From Actinoplanes utahensis (lineage in GTDB: Bacteria; Actinomycetota; Actinomycetes; Mycobacteriales; Micromonosporaceae): 64,000 nt of DNA. Of this stretch, positions 52,225-61,183 are shown in pieces. The notes beneath the pieces were generated by a model. The model ran no database searches, was not told where the DNA came from, and worked only from the letters and a program-made list of their open reading frames with translations. The position numbers and the translations under genes were made by a program. The stretch spans positions 38,985-102,984 of the forward strand of contig NZ_BOMZ01000109.1 in the NCBI RefSeq assembly GCF_016862455.1. Reading direction: 5' to 3'. Numbering within the stretch: the stretch's first letter is position 1; each line of letters begins with the position of its first letter.

Positions 52225-52254
52225 ATGCGGCACAACCCCGGCGGCGTCCGGTGA
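52225..52254 (+). CDS. Possible 9-residue leader peptide of the PhoD-like gene
   Basis: ATG preceded by GCGGAGG at a good distance starts a 10-codon frame (MRHNPGGVR, stop TGA). Its stop overlaps the GTG of the phosphatase gene as GTGA. The phosphatase start itself has no good ribosome binding site, so translation of the leader could feed it. No cysteine or other regulatory codon run is present. Too short to be proven from sequence. Confidence 0.4.
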   Translation: MRHNPGGVR

Positions 52255-53930
52255 CCGCTCACCTGCTCATCGGACCGGTGCTGCGCCGCGTCGACGGCGA
52301 CCGGGCCACCCTGTGGCTGGAGACCAGCGAGGCGACGCAGGCGCGGGTCGAGGTGGACGGTGCCGGTTCCGGTTCGACCCACACCTTTTCGGCGTACGGC
52401 CACCACTACGCGATCGTCACGGTCGACGGCCTCGCTCCCGGTTCGGCGAACCCGTACCGGCTGTTCCTCGACGACCGGCAGGTCTGGCCCGAGGAGGACT
52501 CGGAGTACCCGCCCCCGGTCATCCGGACCCGGGCCGCCGACGACCACGACCAACCGGTGAACCTGCTCTTCGGCTCCTGCCGCAAGGGCACGCCGGAGGC
52601 CAGTGGCCGCTGGCTGCCGCCGGACGCCCTGGACGCGTACGCACGGCGCCTGATGGCCGACCCGCAGGCCCGCCCCGATCTGCTGATGCTCCTCGGTGAC
52701 CAGGTCTACGCCGACGAGACCTCGGCCCGGATCCGGCGGTTCCTGAAACGCCGCCGCCGCAACGGTCACGACGGCCCGGAGACCCAGGTCGTCTCGTTCG
52801 ACGAGTACACGAAGCTGTACCTGGAGTCGTGGCGGGACCCGGAGGTGCGCTGGCTCTTCTCCACCGTGCCGAGCGTGATGATCTTCGACGATCACGAGCT
52901 GATCGACGACTGGAACACCTCGGCGTCCTGGCGTGCCGACATGGCCAGGGAGCCGTGGTGGCGGGAGCGGATCGCCAGCGGCCTCGCCTCGTACTGGATC
53001 TATCAGCATCTGGGCAACCTGAGCCCGGACGAGCTGGCCGCCGACCCGCTCTTCCAGAAGGTGAAGACGGTCGACGACGCCACCGAGCTGATGCGCGACT
53101 TCGGCCGTTCGGTCGACGAGCCGGAGTCGGCGGAGAACACCGACGTCCCGTACCAGTGGAGTTTCTCCCTCGACCTGGGCCGCACCCGCCTGGTCGTGCT
53201 GGACAACCGCTGCAACCGGGTCCTCACCCCCGGCGCCCGGGCGATGCTGCCGGCCGCCGAGTGGAACTGGTTCCTCGACCGCGCCCACGGCGACTACGAC
53301 CATCTCGTCGTCGGGTCGTCGCTGCCGTGGCTGATGCCGCCGGCCATCCACTACCTGGAGGCGTGGAACGAGCGGATCGCCGAGTCGCCGCGGGCCCGCA
53401 CCGCGGCGTTCGGGGAGCGGCTGCGGCGGGCCTTCGACCTGGAGCACTGGGCGTCGTTCGGCAAGTCGTTCGCAGCGCTCGGCGAGCTGTTCCGGCGGCT
53501 CGGCGAGGGCGCTCAGCGCACCGGCGACCAGCGAGTCGGCGCCGGCCAGGCGTACCCGGCGCCCGCCTCGATCAGCGTGCTCTCCGGTGACGTGCATCAC
53601 TCGTACGTCGCCCGGGCCGATTTCGGGCCGGCCGTGACCACCCCGGTGTACCAGCTGACCTGCTCACCGATCCACAACGAGGTGCCGCTGCCGCTGCGCC
53701 CGCTGATGCGGGTCGCCTGGTGGCCCGGTGTGGTGCAGGCGGTCCGCGGACTGGCCCGGACCGCCCACGTGCACAAGCCCGCGCTGCGCTGGAAGAAGCT
53801 GGCCGGGCCGTACTTCGGCAACGCGGTCAGCACCCTCGAGCTGAGCGGCCGGGTCGCCAGCGCCCGCATCGAGGGCACCACCAAGGAGGGCGAGCTGTTC
53901 GACGTGGCTGCCGTCAGCTACCACGCCTGA
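52251..53930 (+). CDS. PhoD-like alkaline phosphatase/phosphodiesterase
   Basis: 559 residues of the PhoD-like metallophosphatase type. N-terminal fibronectin-like strand domain (about 1-95), then the metal-binding core: LLFGSCRK, LLMLLGDQVYADE, MIFDDHELIDDWN and SVLSGDVHHSYVARA. There is no signal peptide at this start, so it may be cytosolic, unlike secreted PhoD. The GTG at 52251 overlaps the stop of a possible leader peptide; the frame is open about 40 codons upstream but that part looks non-coding. Substrate unknown. Confidence 0.85.
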   Translation: MTAHLLIGPVLRRVDGDRATLWLETSEATQARVEVDGAGSGSTHTFSAYGHHYAIVTVDGLAPGSANPYRLFLDDRQVWPEEDSEYPPPVIRTRAADDHDQPVNLLFGSCRKGTPEASGRWLPPDALDAYARRLMADPQARPDLLMLLGDQVYADETSARIRRFLKRRRRNGHDGPETQVVSFDEYTKLYLESWRDPEVRWLFSTVPSVMIFDDHELIDDWNTSASWRADMAREPWWRERIASGLASYWIYQHLGNLSPDELAADPLFQKVKTVDDATELMRDFGRSVDEPESAENTDVPYQWSFSLDLGRTRLVVLDNRCNRVLTPGARAMLPAAEWNWFLDRAHGDYDHLVVGSSLPWLMPPAIHYLEAWNERIAESPRARTAAFGERLRRAFDLEHWASFGKSFAALGELFRRLGEGAQRTGDQRVGAGQAYPAPASISVLSGDVHHSYVARADFGPAVTTPVYQLTCSPIHNEVPLPLRPLMRVAWWPGVVQAVRGLARTAHVHKPALRWKKLAGPYFGNAVSTLELSGRVASARIEGTTKEGELFDVAAVSYHA

Positions 53931-53934
53931 GGTT

Positions 53935-53981
53935 CAGCGTGCCGGGTCCGGGCGCGACACACGCCCGCACTCGGCACGCTG
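53935..53981. terminator. Terminator between convergent genes
   Basis: CAGCGTGCCG / CGGCACGCTG 10-bp stem enclosing a second GGGCG / CGCCC stem, four bases after the PhoD-like stop and six before the stop of the convergent HAD gene. Likely bidirectional. Confidence 0.8.
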
Positions 53982-53987
53982 ATTCGG

Positions 53988-54599
53988 CTACGCCGGGAGG
54001 TCGAGGACCTTGCGGAGGTACGGGACGTGATCGGGCCCGATCCAGCGGTAACCGCTGAGGCCGGCCGAGCGCGCTCCCCGGATCACCCGGTCGTCGTCGT
54101 CGACGAACAGCACGTGCTTGGGCAGCGCGCCGATCGCCAGGCATGCCTTCTCGAAGAACTCCGGGGCCGGCTTGTGCACCTTCAGGTCCCACGAGTTGAC
54201 CACCAGGTCGACCTCGCCGGTCAGCCCGAGCGCGTCCAGGTCGCCGGCCAGCAGGTCGGTGCCGTTGGTGGCGATACCGACCTTGCGGCCGCCGGCCCGC
54301 ACCTCGCGGACGAAGGCGAGGGCCTCCGGGTCGGGCTCGCCCCGGTACTCCTGCCACTCGCCGACCGCCGCGGCGGCCTGGTCGCCGATCGGCAGCCGGT
54401 CGGCGACCAGCTTCATCCACTCGGCGTGGGTGATCTCGCCGGCCATCGCGGGCTGGTAGACGTCCCACGACATCGACGTCTCCAGCAGCGAGGCGGGTTT
54501 GAGGCCGTACTTGACCTCGACGGCGATCATCGGGGCGGGATCCCAGCGGCGCAGCACGCCGTCCAGGTCGATCAGCAGGGCCCGGGCGCGGTCACGCAT
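53988..54599 (-). CDS. HAD-family hydrolase
   Basis: 203 residues. Motif I is ALLIDLDGVLRRWD (D11, D13), motif II GIATNGTD, motif III the KVHKPAPEFFEKA lysine region and motif IV FVDDDDRVIRGARSAG. A cap domain of about 75 residues sits between motifs I and II. Subfamily is HAD-IA (haloacid dehalogenase/phosphoglycolate-like); substrate unknown. The ATG follows the smc stop by five bases, so the two are co-transcribed. Confidence 0.9.
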   Translation of the reverse strand: MRDRARALLIDLDGVLRRWDPAPMIAVEVKYGLKPASLLETSMSWDVYQPAMAGEITHAEWMKLVADRLPIGDQAAAAVGEWQEYRGEPDPEALAFVREVRAGGRKVGIATNGTDLLAGDLDALGLTGEVDLVVNSWDLKVHKPAPEFFEKACLAIGALPKHVLFVDDDDRVIRGARSAGLSGYRWIGPDHVPYLRKVLDLPA

Positions 54600-54604
54600 C
54601 TCTG

Positions 54605-57600
54605 TTACTCCTCCGGGTCGCGGTTCAACCGCTGGCTGATCACCTGGGTGACGCCGGCGCGCATCGTGACGCCGTACAGGGCGTCCGCGACCTCCATCGT
54701 CCGTTTCTGGTGCGTGATGATGAGCAACTGGCTCTTCTCACGGAGCTGCTGGAAGAGGGTAATCAACCGGCCCAGGTTGACGTCGTCGAGGGCCGCCTCC
54801 ACCTCGTCCATGATGTAGAAGGGCGAGGGCCGGGCCCGGAAGATGGCACACAGCATGGCCACCGCGGTCAGTGAGCGCTCACCGCCGGAGAGCAGCGACA
54901 GCCGCTTGATCTTCTTGCCCGGCGGCCGGGCCTCCACCTCGACACCGGTGGTCAGCATGTCCTCCGGGTCGGTCAGGATGAGCCGGCCCTCACCGCCCGG
55001 GAACAGCACCTGGAAGACGGTCTGGAACTCGCGCGCGGTGTCCTCGAACGCCGACGTGAAGACCTCGAGGATCCGGTCGTCGACGTCCTTGACCACGGTG
55101 AGCAGGTCCTTGCGGGTGGCTCTGAGGTCCTCGAGCTGGTCGGAGAGGAACTTGTACCGCTCCTCCAGAGCCGCGAACTCCTCCAGGGCCAGCGGGTTGA
55201 CCTTGCCGAGCAGGGTCAGGTCGCGTTCCGCCTTGTTGGCCCGCTTCTCCTGCAACGGCCGGTGGTACGGCACCGGCTCCGGCGCCGGCTTGCCGTCCTT
55301 CTCCGCCTGCGCCACCTCGGCCTGGGTCGGCGGCACGAGCTGGTCCGGGCCGTACTCGCTGATCAGCGTCTCGACGTCGAGCGAGAAGTCCTCGGCGGCC
55401 TTGGCCTCCAGCTGCTCGATGCGCATCCGCTGCTCGGCACGGGCCATCTCGTCGCGGTGCACCTCGCTGGTGAGCCGCTCCAGCTCGGCGACGAGACGCT
55501 TGGCGGTGGCGCGTACCTCCTGCAACTCGGCTTCCCGCATGGTCCGCTCGCTGGCGATCTGGTCGCGGCGTTCGGCCGCGGCCACGAGGGAGACCGCGAC
55601 GTGCTCCAGGGCGGCGGCCGCGCCGTGTGCGACCGCGCGGGCGATCTCGGCGCCCCGGGCGCGGGCGGCCCGCCTCGCGGCGGCCCGTTCCCGGGCCTGC
55701 CGCTCCTGATTGGCCTGACGCATCAGCGAGTCGGCACGGCCGGCGATGGAGGAGACCCGTTCCTCAGCGGTACGCACCGCGAGCCGGACCTCCATCTCGT
55801 TCTGCCGGGCCTGCGGCACGAGGGCGGCGAGCCGGTCGCGCTCCTCGGTGGACGGCTCCTCGTCGATCGGGGTGTCCTCGGCCAGCCGCAGCCGCTCCTC
55901 CAGCTCGGCCACCCGCATCAGGTCGGCCTCCCGGGCCGCCTCGGCCTTCTGCCGGGACGCGCCGAGCCGCTCGCTCTCCGCCTTCGCCGACCGGGCGGCG
56001 GCGCCCAGCTCGGCGAGCCGGCGGGCGGCCGCGTTGCGCTCACCCTCGGCGGCCCGCTTGGCCTGGGCCGCCACGTTCACCGCCTGCTTCAGCTCGGCGA
56101 CCTCGGCCCGGGCCGCGCCGAGCTGCTCCTTGACCTCGGCGATGGTCTGCTCGGCGACGGCCCGCCTGGCCTTCGCCTCGTCGACCGCCGCCTGCACCTC
56201 GATGTAGCTGGTCGCCTTCGCCGAACCACCGGCCGCCGCGTAGGCGCCGAGCACGTCACCTTCCGGGGTGACGGCGCGCAGCTCGCTGTTCGCGGCGATC
56301 AGGGCGGCGGCCGCGGCCAGGTCGGGCACCAGCACCACGTCGCGCAGCGCCCGGTTGAGCGCGGGCCGGATCTGCTCCGGGCAGTCGACCACCTCGGGCG
56401 CCCACACGGCACCGTCCGGCAGCTCCGGGCGCAGGCTCTCGAGCGGGCCGCGCATCCCGGGGCCGGCGGATCCGGCGACCATCAGGTCCGCGCGCCCGGC
56501 GTCGGCGATCTTGAGGGTACGCATCGCCTCGATCGCCTCGTCCACGCCGGACAGGGCCACCGCGTCGGCCAGCCCGCCCAGCGCGGCCGCCAGCGCCACC
56601 TCATGACCGGGACGCACGGTCAACATCGACGCGAGGCTGCCCAGCAGGCCCGGCACCTGGCCGGCCCTGGCCAGCAGCGCCCCGGCGCCGTCCTTGCGCT
56701 TGAGGCCCATGGCGAGGGCTTCCTCACGGGCCTTCCAGCTGGCGGCGTCCTTCTCGGCGGCGCGCTCGGTGTCGTTGAGCTCCCGGACCACCGCGGCGGC
56801 CCGGTCGTGCGCGGCCACCGCCTCGTCGTGCCGCGCGTCCAGGTCGGCGTTGTCCCGGTCCGCCTCGGTGGACTCGGCCGACACCAGGTCGACCTCGGCC
56901 TGCGCCGCCTCGGCCCGCATCAGTGCGTCCTCGTGCGCCGCGGCCAGCCGCTCGATCTCCTCGGCCGCGCTGGTGGTCCGGGCGCGGGCCGCGTTCACGT
57001 TGCCGACGAGCTTGGCCAGGCCCTCCCGCCGGTCGGCGATCGCCTTGGCCGCCGCCCGCAGCTCACCCTCGGCCGCCGCCAGCTGCCGTTCCAGGTCCTG
57101 CCGGTGCTCGACCGCCTCGGCCAGCCGCATCTGGTCATCGGTGAGCGCCTCGCGCAGCTCCTCCTCCTGCTCGCGGACCCGCTCGGCCTCGGCCTCCAGC
57201 ATCTCCGGGTCGCGGCCGGGCCGCTCGTCGTCCGGGGTGGCCGCCAGGTGCCGCAGCCGCTCGGTGGCCAGCTGCTCGGTCGACCGGAACCGCTCCTGCA
57301 GGGTGGACAGCTTGTACCAGGCGTCCTGGGCGGCCTGCAGCAGCGGCGCGTCCTCGGCGTGCGCCAGCTCCAGGTCGGCGAGCATCCGCTGGACCTCGCG
57401 GTTCTCCCCCTCCACCTGGCCGCGCCGGTCCCGCATCGCCGACTCGTCGGCGATCTCCTTGTCCAGGGTGGTGCGCAGGGTGTGCAGGTCGTCGGCGAGC
57501 AGCCGGAGCCGGGCGTCGCGCAGGTCGGCCTGGATGCCGGCGGCCCGGCGGGCCACCTCGGCCTGCCGGCCCAGCGGCTTGAGCTGCCGCCGCAGCTCGG

Positions 57601-58186
57601 TGGTCAGGTCACCGAGGCGATTCAGGTTGACCTGCATGGCGTCCAGCTTGCGGATCGCCTTTTCCTTGCGTTTGCGGTGCTTGAGTACGCCCGCCGCCTC
57701 CTCGATGAACGAGCGGCGATCCTCGGGTTTGGCGTGCAGCATCGCGTCCAGCCGGCCCTGGCCGACGATGATGTGCATCTCCCGGCCGATGCCGGAGTCG
57801 CTGAGCAGCTCCTGGATGTCGAGCAGACGGCAGGAGTTGCCGTTGATCTCGTACTCGCTGGCGCCGTCCCGGAACATCCGACGGGTGATCGACACCTCGG
57901 TGTAGTCGATCGGCAGGGCGCCGTCGTTGTTGTCGATCGTGAGCGTCACCTCGGCCCGGCCCAGCGGCGCGCGGCCGGACGTGCCCGCGAAGATGACGTC
58001 CTCCATCTTGCCGCCCCGCAGCGCCTTGGCGCCCTGCTCGCCGAGAACCCAGGCGATGGCGTCGACGACGTTGGACTTGCCGGAGCCGTTCGGGCCCACC
58101 ACACAGGTGATGCCGGGCTCCAGCCGCAACGTGGTGGCGGAGGCGAAGGACTTGAAGCCCTTGACCGTCAGGCTCTTGAGGTGCAC
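54605..58186 (-). CDS. smc: Chromosome partition protein Smc
   Basis: 1193 residues. Walker A GPNGSGKSN (31-39), long coiled coils flanking a hinge around residues 510-660, and the C-terminal head with signature LSGGERSLTAVAML and Walker B FYIMDEVEAALDD. Condenses and organises chromosomes with ScpA/ScpB (not in this window). Starts with GTG preceded by GGAG. Very Ala/Glu/Arg-rich coiled coils make its antisense strand look open for over 1000 codons, which is not a gene. Confidence 0.97.
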   Translation of the reverse strand: MHLKSLTVKGFKSFASATTLRLEPGITCVVGPNGSGKSNVVDAIAWVLGEQGAKALRGGKMEDVIFAGTSGRAPLGRAEVTLTIDNNDGALPIDYTEVSITRRMFRDGASEYEINGNSCRLLDIQELLSDSGIGREMHIIVGQGRLDAMLHAKPEDRRSFIEEAAGVLKHRKRKEKAIRKLDAMQVNLNRLGDLTTELRRQLKPLGRQAEVARRAAGIQADLRDARLRLLADDLHTLRTTLDKEIADESAMRDRRGQVEGENREVQRMLADLELAHAEDAPLLQAAQDAWYKLSTLQERFRSTEQLATERLRHLAATPDDERPGRDPEMLEAEAERVREQEEELREALTDDQMRLAEAVEHRQDLERQLAAAEGELRAAAKAIADRREGLAKLVGNVNAARARTTSAAEEIERLAAAHEDALMRAEAAQAEVDLVSAESTEADRDNADLDARHDEAVAAHDRAAAVVRELNDTERAAEKDAASWKAREEALAMGLKRKDGAGALLARAGQVPGLLGSLASMLTVRPGHEVALAAALGGLADAVALSGVDEAIEAMRTLKIADAGRADLMVAGSAGPGMRGPLESLRPELPDGAVWAPEVVDCPEQIRPALNRALRDVVLVPDLAAAAALIAANSELRAVTPEGDVLGAYAAAGGSAKATSYIEVQAAVDEAKARRAVAEQTIAEVKEQLGAARAEVAELKQAVNVAAQAKRAAEGERNAAARRLAELGAAARSAKAESERLGASRQKAEAAREADLMRVAELEERLRLAEDTPIDEEPSTEERDRLAALVPQARQNEMEVRLAVRTAEERVSSIAGRADSLMRQANQERQARERAAARRAARARGAEIARAVAHGAAAALEHVAVSLVAAAERRDQIASERTMREAELQEVRATAKRLVAELERLTSEVHRDEMARAEQRMRIEQLEAKAAEDFSLDVETLISEYGPDQLVPPTQAEVAQAEKDGKPAPEPVPYHRPLQEKRANKAERDLTLLGKVNPLALEEFAALEERYKFLSDQLEDLRATRKDLLTVVKDVDDRILEVFTSAFEDTAREFQTVFQVLFPGGEGRLILTDPEDMLTTGVEVEARPPGKKIKRLSLLSGGERSLTAVAMLCAIFRARPSPFYIMDEVEAALDDVNLGRLITLFQQLREKSQLLIITHQKRTMEVADALYGVTMRAGVTQVISQRLNRDPEE

Positions 58187-58533
58187 GGATCTCCGAGGGT
58201 CGGCGGGGACGACCGCGGCCCGCGACCGTTGTTCCGCCCGCGGCCCGCGACTGCTGTCCGTCTACAGGTTCGTTGACGGGTCTCGTCTACAGGTTCGTCT
58301 GCTGGGAGGCAGGCTACCCGCCGGTGCTTTCCCACGGCGGAATCACGTGGTTAAAAAGCTGCGCGCCGCCACGTGAGTGGAGGCGCGCTTTTTCTTTGGT
58401 GCGTCTTCCGTGCGTCTTTGGTGCGTCTTCGGTGCTTCGTCGTCGCGTCCGAGGGGAATGTGAACGCCGGTTGGTCACCCCGCGTTCGTACCGGCCGGCA
58501 TTCGGGGGGAGCTCAGGTCAGGGCGGGACGACC
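58187..58533. other. Intergenic region upstream of smc
   Basis: 347 bp. Holds the terminator at 58361-58388 and, to its left, a duplicated CGTCTACAGGTTCGT (near 58258 and 58283). To its right, three GGTGCGTCTT-like copies lie between 58398 and 58440. The smc promoter must lie here on the minus strand, but I cannot point to it. No gene seen. Confidence 0.6.
58361..58388. terminator. Intrinsic terminator with T-runs on both sides
   Basis: GCGCGCC-gCCAC / GTGG-a-GGCGCGC stem flanked by AAAAA upstream (58353-58357) and TTTTTCTTT downstream, so it works in either direction. On the minus strand it ends the small coiled-coil gene. Confidence 0.85.
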
Positions 58534-58728
58534 TCAGGTCAGTGCAGGTTCAGTCAGCCGCGCGAACTCGTCTGCCTCCGCGGCCGCCGCCGCGAGACGA
58601 TCGTTCTCCGCCTGAAGGCGGGTGACCTCGAACTCCAGGGACTGGACCCTGGAACGCAGTCGGGTGACCTCGTCGAGGAGGCGCCGGTCGGGCGCCGCAC
58701 CTACGTGGCCAAAGAGGGCCTTCGCCAT
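58534..58728 (-). CDS. Small coiled-coil protein
   Basis: 64 residues from an ATG with a perfect AAGGAG six bases upstream. MAKALFGHVG at the start is followed by a leucine-heptad coiled coil (LLDEVTRLRSRVQSLEFEVT, then RLQAENDRLAAAAAEAD) and an acidic end. I recall similar MAKAL(L/F)G-x-V-G coiled-coil proteins widespread in actinobacteria, but know no established function. It stands alone, ended by the intrinsic terminator to its left. Confidence 0.75.
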   Translation of the reverse strand: MAKALFGHVGAAPDRRLLDEVTRLRSRVQSLEFEVTRLQAENDRLAAAAAEADEFARLTEPALT

Positions 58729-59366
58729 CGTGACTCCTTGTGACGCGCTGCGTCTCGTATTGTGATGCGTTGCCGGAGAAGCCGGCCAACGTGGCGCCTT
58801 TAACGCACCCCGCGGATCAGTACGCATGTGCAACTCAATGCGAACCGACGCACACAAACTCACGGGCACGCGTGAGCTCAGCGACCCATGAAGGCATCCA
58901 TGGGACTCTGAAGGTGCAGAAACTCAGGCCACGAACAGAGGCATGAGGGGGCGCGACTGGCGACAACTCCATAGTCCGCTGATACCCACTCATCGTCAAG
59001 CTGAGGCCATGCCGGTTATGTGCGCGAGTCAAGTGAATCACGCCACCAGGGCACCGGAGCAGGCCTTATACATCTTTCGCGGGCATGTCGATCTCGTCAA
59101 GAGCGGCCCGTTTTCGCAAGATCTGATATGCGTGGCGGATTCGGTCCGCGCGGGTGCGGGACGGCACACCACAGACGGAGATCATCCCGGTACGGGCGGT
59201 TGCGCGCAGGAGATCGACGAAATCACGCCCGGATAGACCCGCACGTCGTGTCCTTTCGGGCAAAAACGGGCAAAGGCGGCCGACAAATCGGCCTAAAAGG
59301 TACGTAATTGTGTCGCCTAGCCGACATGCTCCGGTAACTTCGGCAGGTTGTGTCGTTGCCTCCAGC
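58729..59366. other. Long AT-richer intergenic region
   Basis: 638 bp between divergent genes, visibly less GC-rich than its surroundings. It must hold the promoters of the small coiled-coil gene and of the PelF-like operon. On the minus strand around 59066-59185 there is a 39-codon frame from an ATG (MISVCGVPSRTRADRIRHAY at the start) with protein-like character that extends upstream without a start. It could be a gene remnant. No riboswitch or RNA gene recognised. Confidence 0.5.
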
Positions 59367-60935
59367 GTGAATCCGACCCCGTCGCGCGAGCGCATCTGTC
59401 TGCTCACCGGCGGCGGGTACCCGTACCGGCGGGACGCCCTCGGTGGTTGGTGCCGGACCCTCGTCGAGGGATTACGCCGGTTCCGATTCGAGTTGCTGAC
59501 CGTCACGGACCGTGAACTGCCGTCCGCCCCCGCGTACCCGCTTCCGTTCAATGTCGGCTCCGCGCGCGCCGTCGCGCTCGGCCGAGAGACCGCCCGCACC
59601 GAACGCCGCCGCAACACCCTGCCCGACGGCGCCGCCGAGGCCGCCGCGCTGCTCTGCCGGGGTCTGCTCGGCGACGAGACCGCCGCCGCGGCCGGCGACG
59701 AGAACTCGGCGAACGCCCTGTTCAGCGCGGGGTTACGGCGCATCGCCGACCTGCACCGGCCGGTCGGCGACGACCCGGACCGGCCCGGCCACCCGGATCC
59801 GCTGACCGCGCTCCCGCTCGCCGACGCGCTGCTGGAGGCATGGCGGCAACGGTCACCCGGCGGGCCGGACCAGGCCCTGCCCCGGCTCAGCGTGCGCGAC
59901 GCCCGAACCGCCGCGACCCTGCTGCGGCACGCGATGCGGGCGCTCGCGGTGCCCCTGCCCCAGGCGGAGCTGGTGCACTGCGTCGGCGGCACCACACCGC
60001 TGCTGGCCGCACTGGCCGGGCGCTGGCGCACCGGGACGCCGCTGCTGCTCACCGAGGCACGCGCGGCCGTGACCCGGCAGCGTCCCGCCGAGGACCGGCT
60101 CTCCGCGGGCGTGCGCACGGTGCTGCGCCGATTCCGCACGTCGGTGGCCCGCACCGGCTACACCGAGGCGGAACTGATCGCCCCGCTGAGCACCTACCAC
60201 CACGGATGGGCGCTGGACCACGGGGCACAACCGGCCCGGCTCGTCCAGGTGCCGGCCGGAGTCGACCCGCGGGAGTTCCCGGGCGCGGCCGAACCGAGCG
60301 ACACACCGACCGTGGTGTGGGCCGGCAGCGGCGGACCGGACAGCGGGCTGTCCAGCGTGCTGGAGGCGTTCACCGAGGTCGCGGCCGCCCTGCCCGGTGC
60401 GGTGCTGCACCTGGTCGGGGTCACCGCGGCCCACGAGGAGCACTGCGCCGAACAGATCGAACGGACCGGGCTGGGCCGGGCCGTCCGCTTGCATCCGCTG
60501 CCCGCCGACCCGCGCGACCGTTACACCGTCGGCCAGGTCGTCGCGCACGTGCCGGGACCGGCGGACCCGCCGTACCGGCTGGTCGAAGCCATGATGTCGG
60601 GCCGCGCCGTGGTCGGCGTCGACATCGGGCCGGCCGGCGAGACGCTCGGCGACACCGGCGTCCTGGTGCCGGCCGGCGACCCGTCCGAACTGGCCATCGC
60701 CATCGTCGGCCTGCTGAAAGCGCCCGGCCGGCGGCGCGCCCTCGGCGAGGCGGCCCGGCAGCGGGCCCTCAACCACTTCACCGTCGACCGGGTGGTGCGG
60801 GTGTACGGAGCGCTCTACACCGACCTGGCGGCGCCACCGCCCGCGCGGGCCTTCGAACTGGCGCTCACCGTACCCGCGCCCCGGACCACGACACCCGCCA
60901 CGCTGCGCTGGCTCACCCGGGAGACCACCTCATGA
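59367..60935 (+). CDS. PelF-like glycosyltransferase (DUF3492 plus GT4)
   Basis: 522 residues from the GTG at 59367; no ribosome binding site is evident, and starts upstream are possible. The N-terminus ICLLTGGGYPYRRDALGGWC matches the PelF/DUF3492 opening (usual form LLxEGTYPYVxGGVSSWxH). GTPLLLTEARA, TGYTEAELIAPLSTYHHGWA and VPAGVDPREF follow the PelF order. The GT4 half has VVWAGSG, then PPYRLVEAMMSGRAVVGVD and DTGVLVPAGD. PelF uses UDP-GlcNAc-type donors to polymerise the Pel exopolysaccharide. The TEHG-type active-site segment is altered (TEAR), so specificity may differ. The stop overlaps the next start (ATGA). Confidence 0.8.
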   Translation: MNPTPSRERICLLTGGGYPYRRDALGGWCRTLVEGLRRFRFELLTVTDRELPSAPAYPLPFNVGSARAVALGRETARTERRRNTLPDGAAEAAALLCRGLLGDETAAAAGDENSANALFSAGLRRIADLHRPVGDDPDRPGHPDPLTALPLADALLEAWRQRSPGGPDQALPRLSVRDARTAATLLRHAMRALAVPLPQAELVHCVGGTTPLLAALAGRWRTGTPLLLTEARAAVTRQRPAEDRLSAGVRTVLRRFRTSVARTGYTEAELIAPLSTYHHGWALDHGAQPARLVQVPAGVDPREFPGAAEPSDTPTVVWAGSGGPDSGLSSVLEAFTEVAAALPGAVLHLVGVTAAHEEHCAEQIERTGLGRAVRLHPLPADPRDRYTVGQVVAHVPGPADPPYRLVEAMMSGRAVVGVDIGPAGETLGDTGVLVPAGDPSELAIAIVGLLKAPGRRRALGEAARQRALNHFTVDRVVRVYGALYTDLAAPPPARAFELALTVPAPRTTTPATLRWLTRETTS

Positions 60936-61183
60936 CCCCGACCCGCACGGCCACCGGCCGCCACCCGGCCACATCACGGCCGGCAGCCGACCGCCCCGCA
61001 CAGACGCCCACGGCATCCGCCGCCCAGAACACCGGCCGCCATCCGGCCACATCACCACCGGCGGGTGACCGCCCCGCACAGACGCCTGGCGCCCACATCA
61101 CCGGCCGTTGCTCGACCACGTCACGACCGGCGGGTGACCGGTCTGTCACCGGAGCGGGCGTGCCGACGAAGGAGTACCGATGA
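60932..61183 (+). CDS. Small repeat-containing ORF in the PelF-like operon
   Basis: 83 codons. It overlaps the glycosyltransferase stop by four bases (ATGA) and its own stop overlaps the next gene's ATG in the same way. This double coupling is the main reason to call it. The sequence is three degenerate copies of TGRHPATSRPAADRPAQTP (DNA units starting near 60953, 61031 and 61100) and is probably disordered. It may instead be a repeat-expanded spacer. No known family. Confidence 0.4.
   Translation: MTPTRTATGRHPATSRPAADRPAQTPTASAAQNTGRHPATSPPAGDRPAQTPGAHITGRCSTTSRPAGDRSVTGAGVPTKEYR

Noticed and set aside
55262..58276. Open frame of more than 1000 codons antisense to smc
   Set aside because: Produced by the codon bias of the Ala/Glu/Arg-rich coiled coils; the opposite strand carries unmistakable Smc motifs.
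58729..59366. Cyclic-di-nucleotide riboswitch before the PelF-like operon
   Set aside because: No GEMM or ydaO consensus core could be found on either strand.
59066..60154. Minus-strand frame opposite the PelF-like gene
   Set aside because: Most of it is antisense to a recognisable glycosyltransferase; only the last ~50 codons, outside that gene, look protein-like and are mentioned as a possible remnant.
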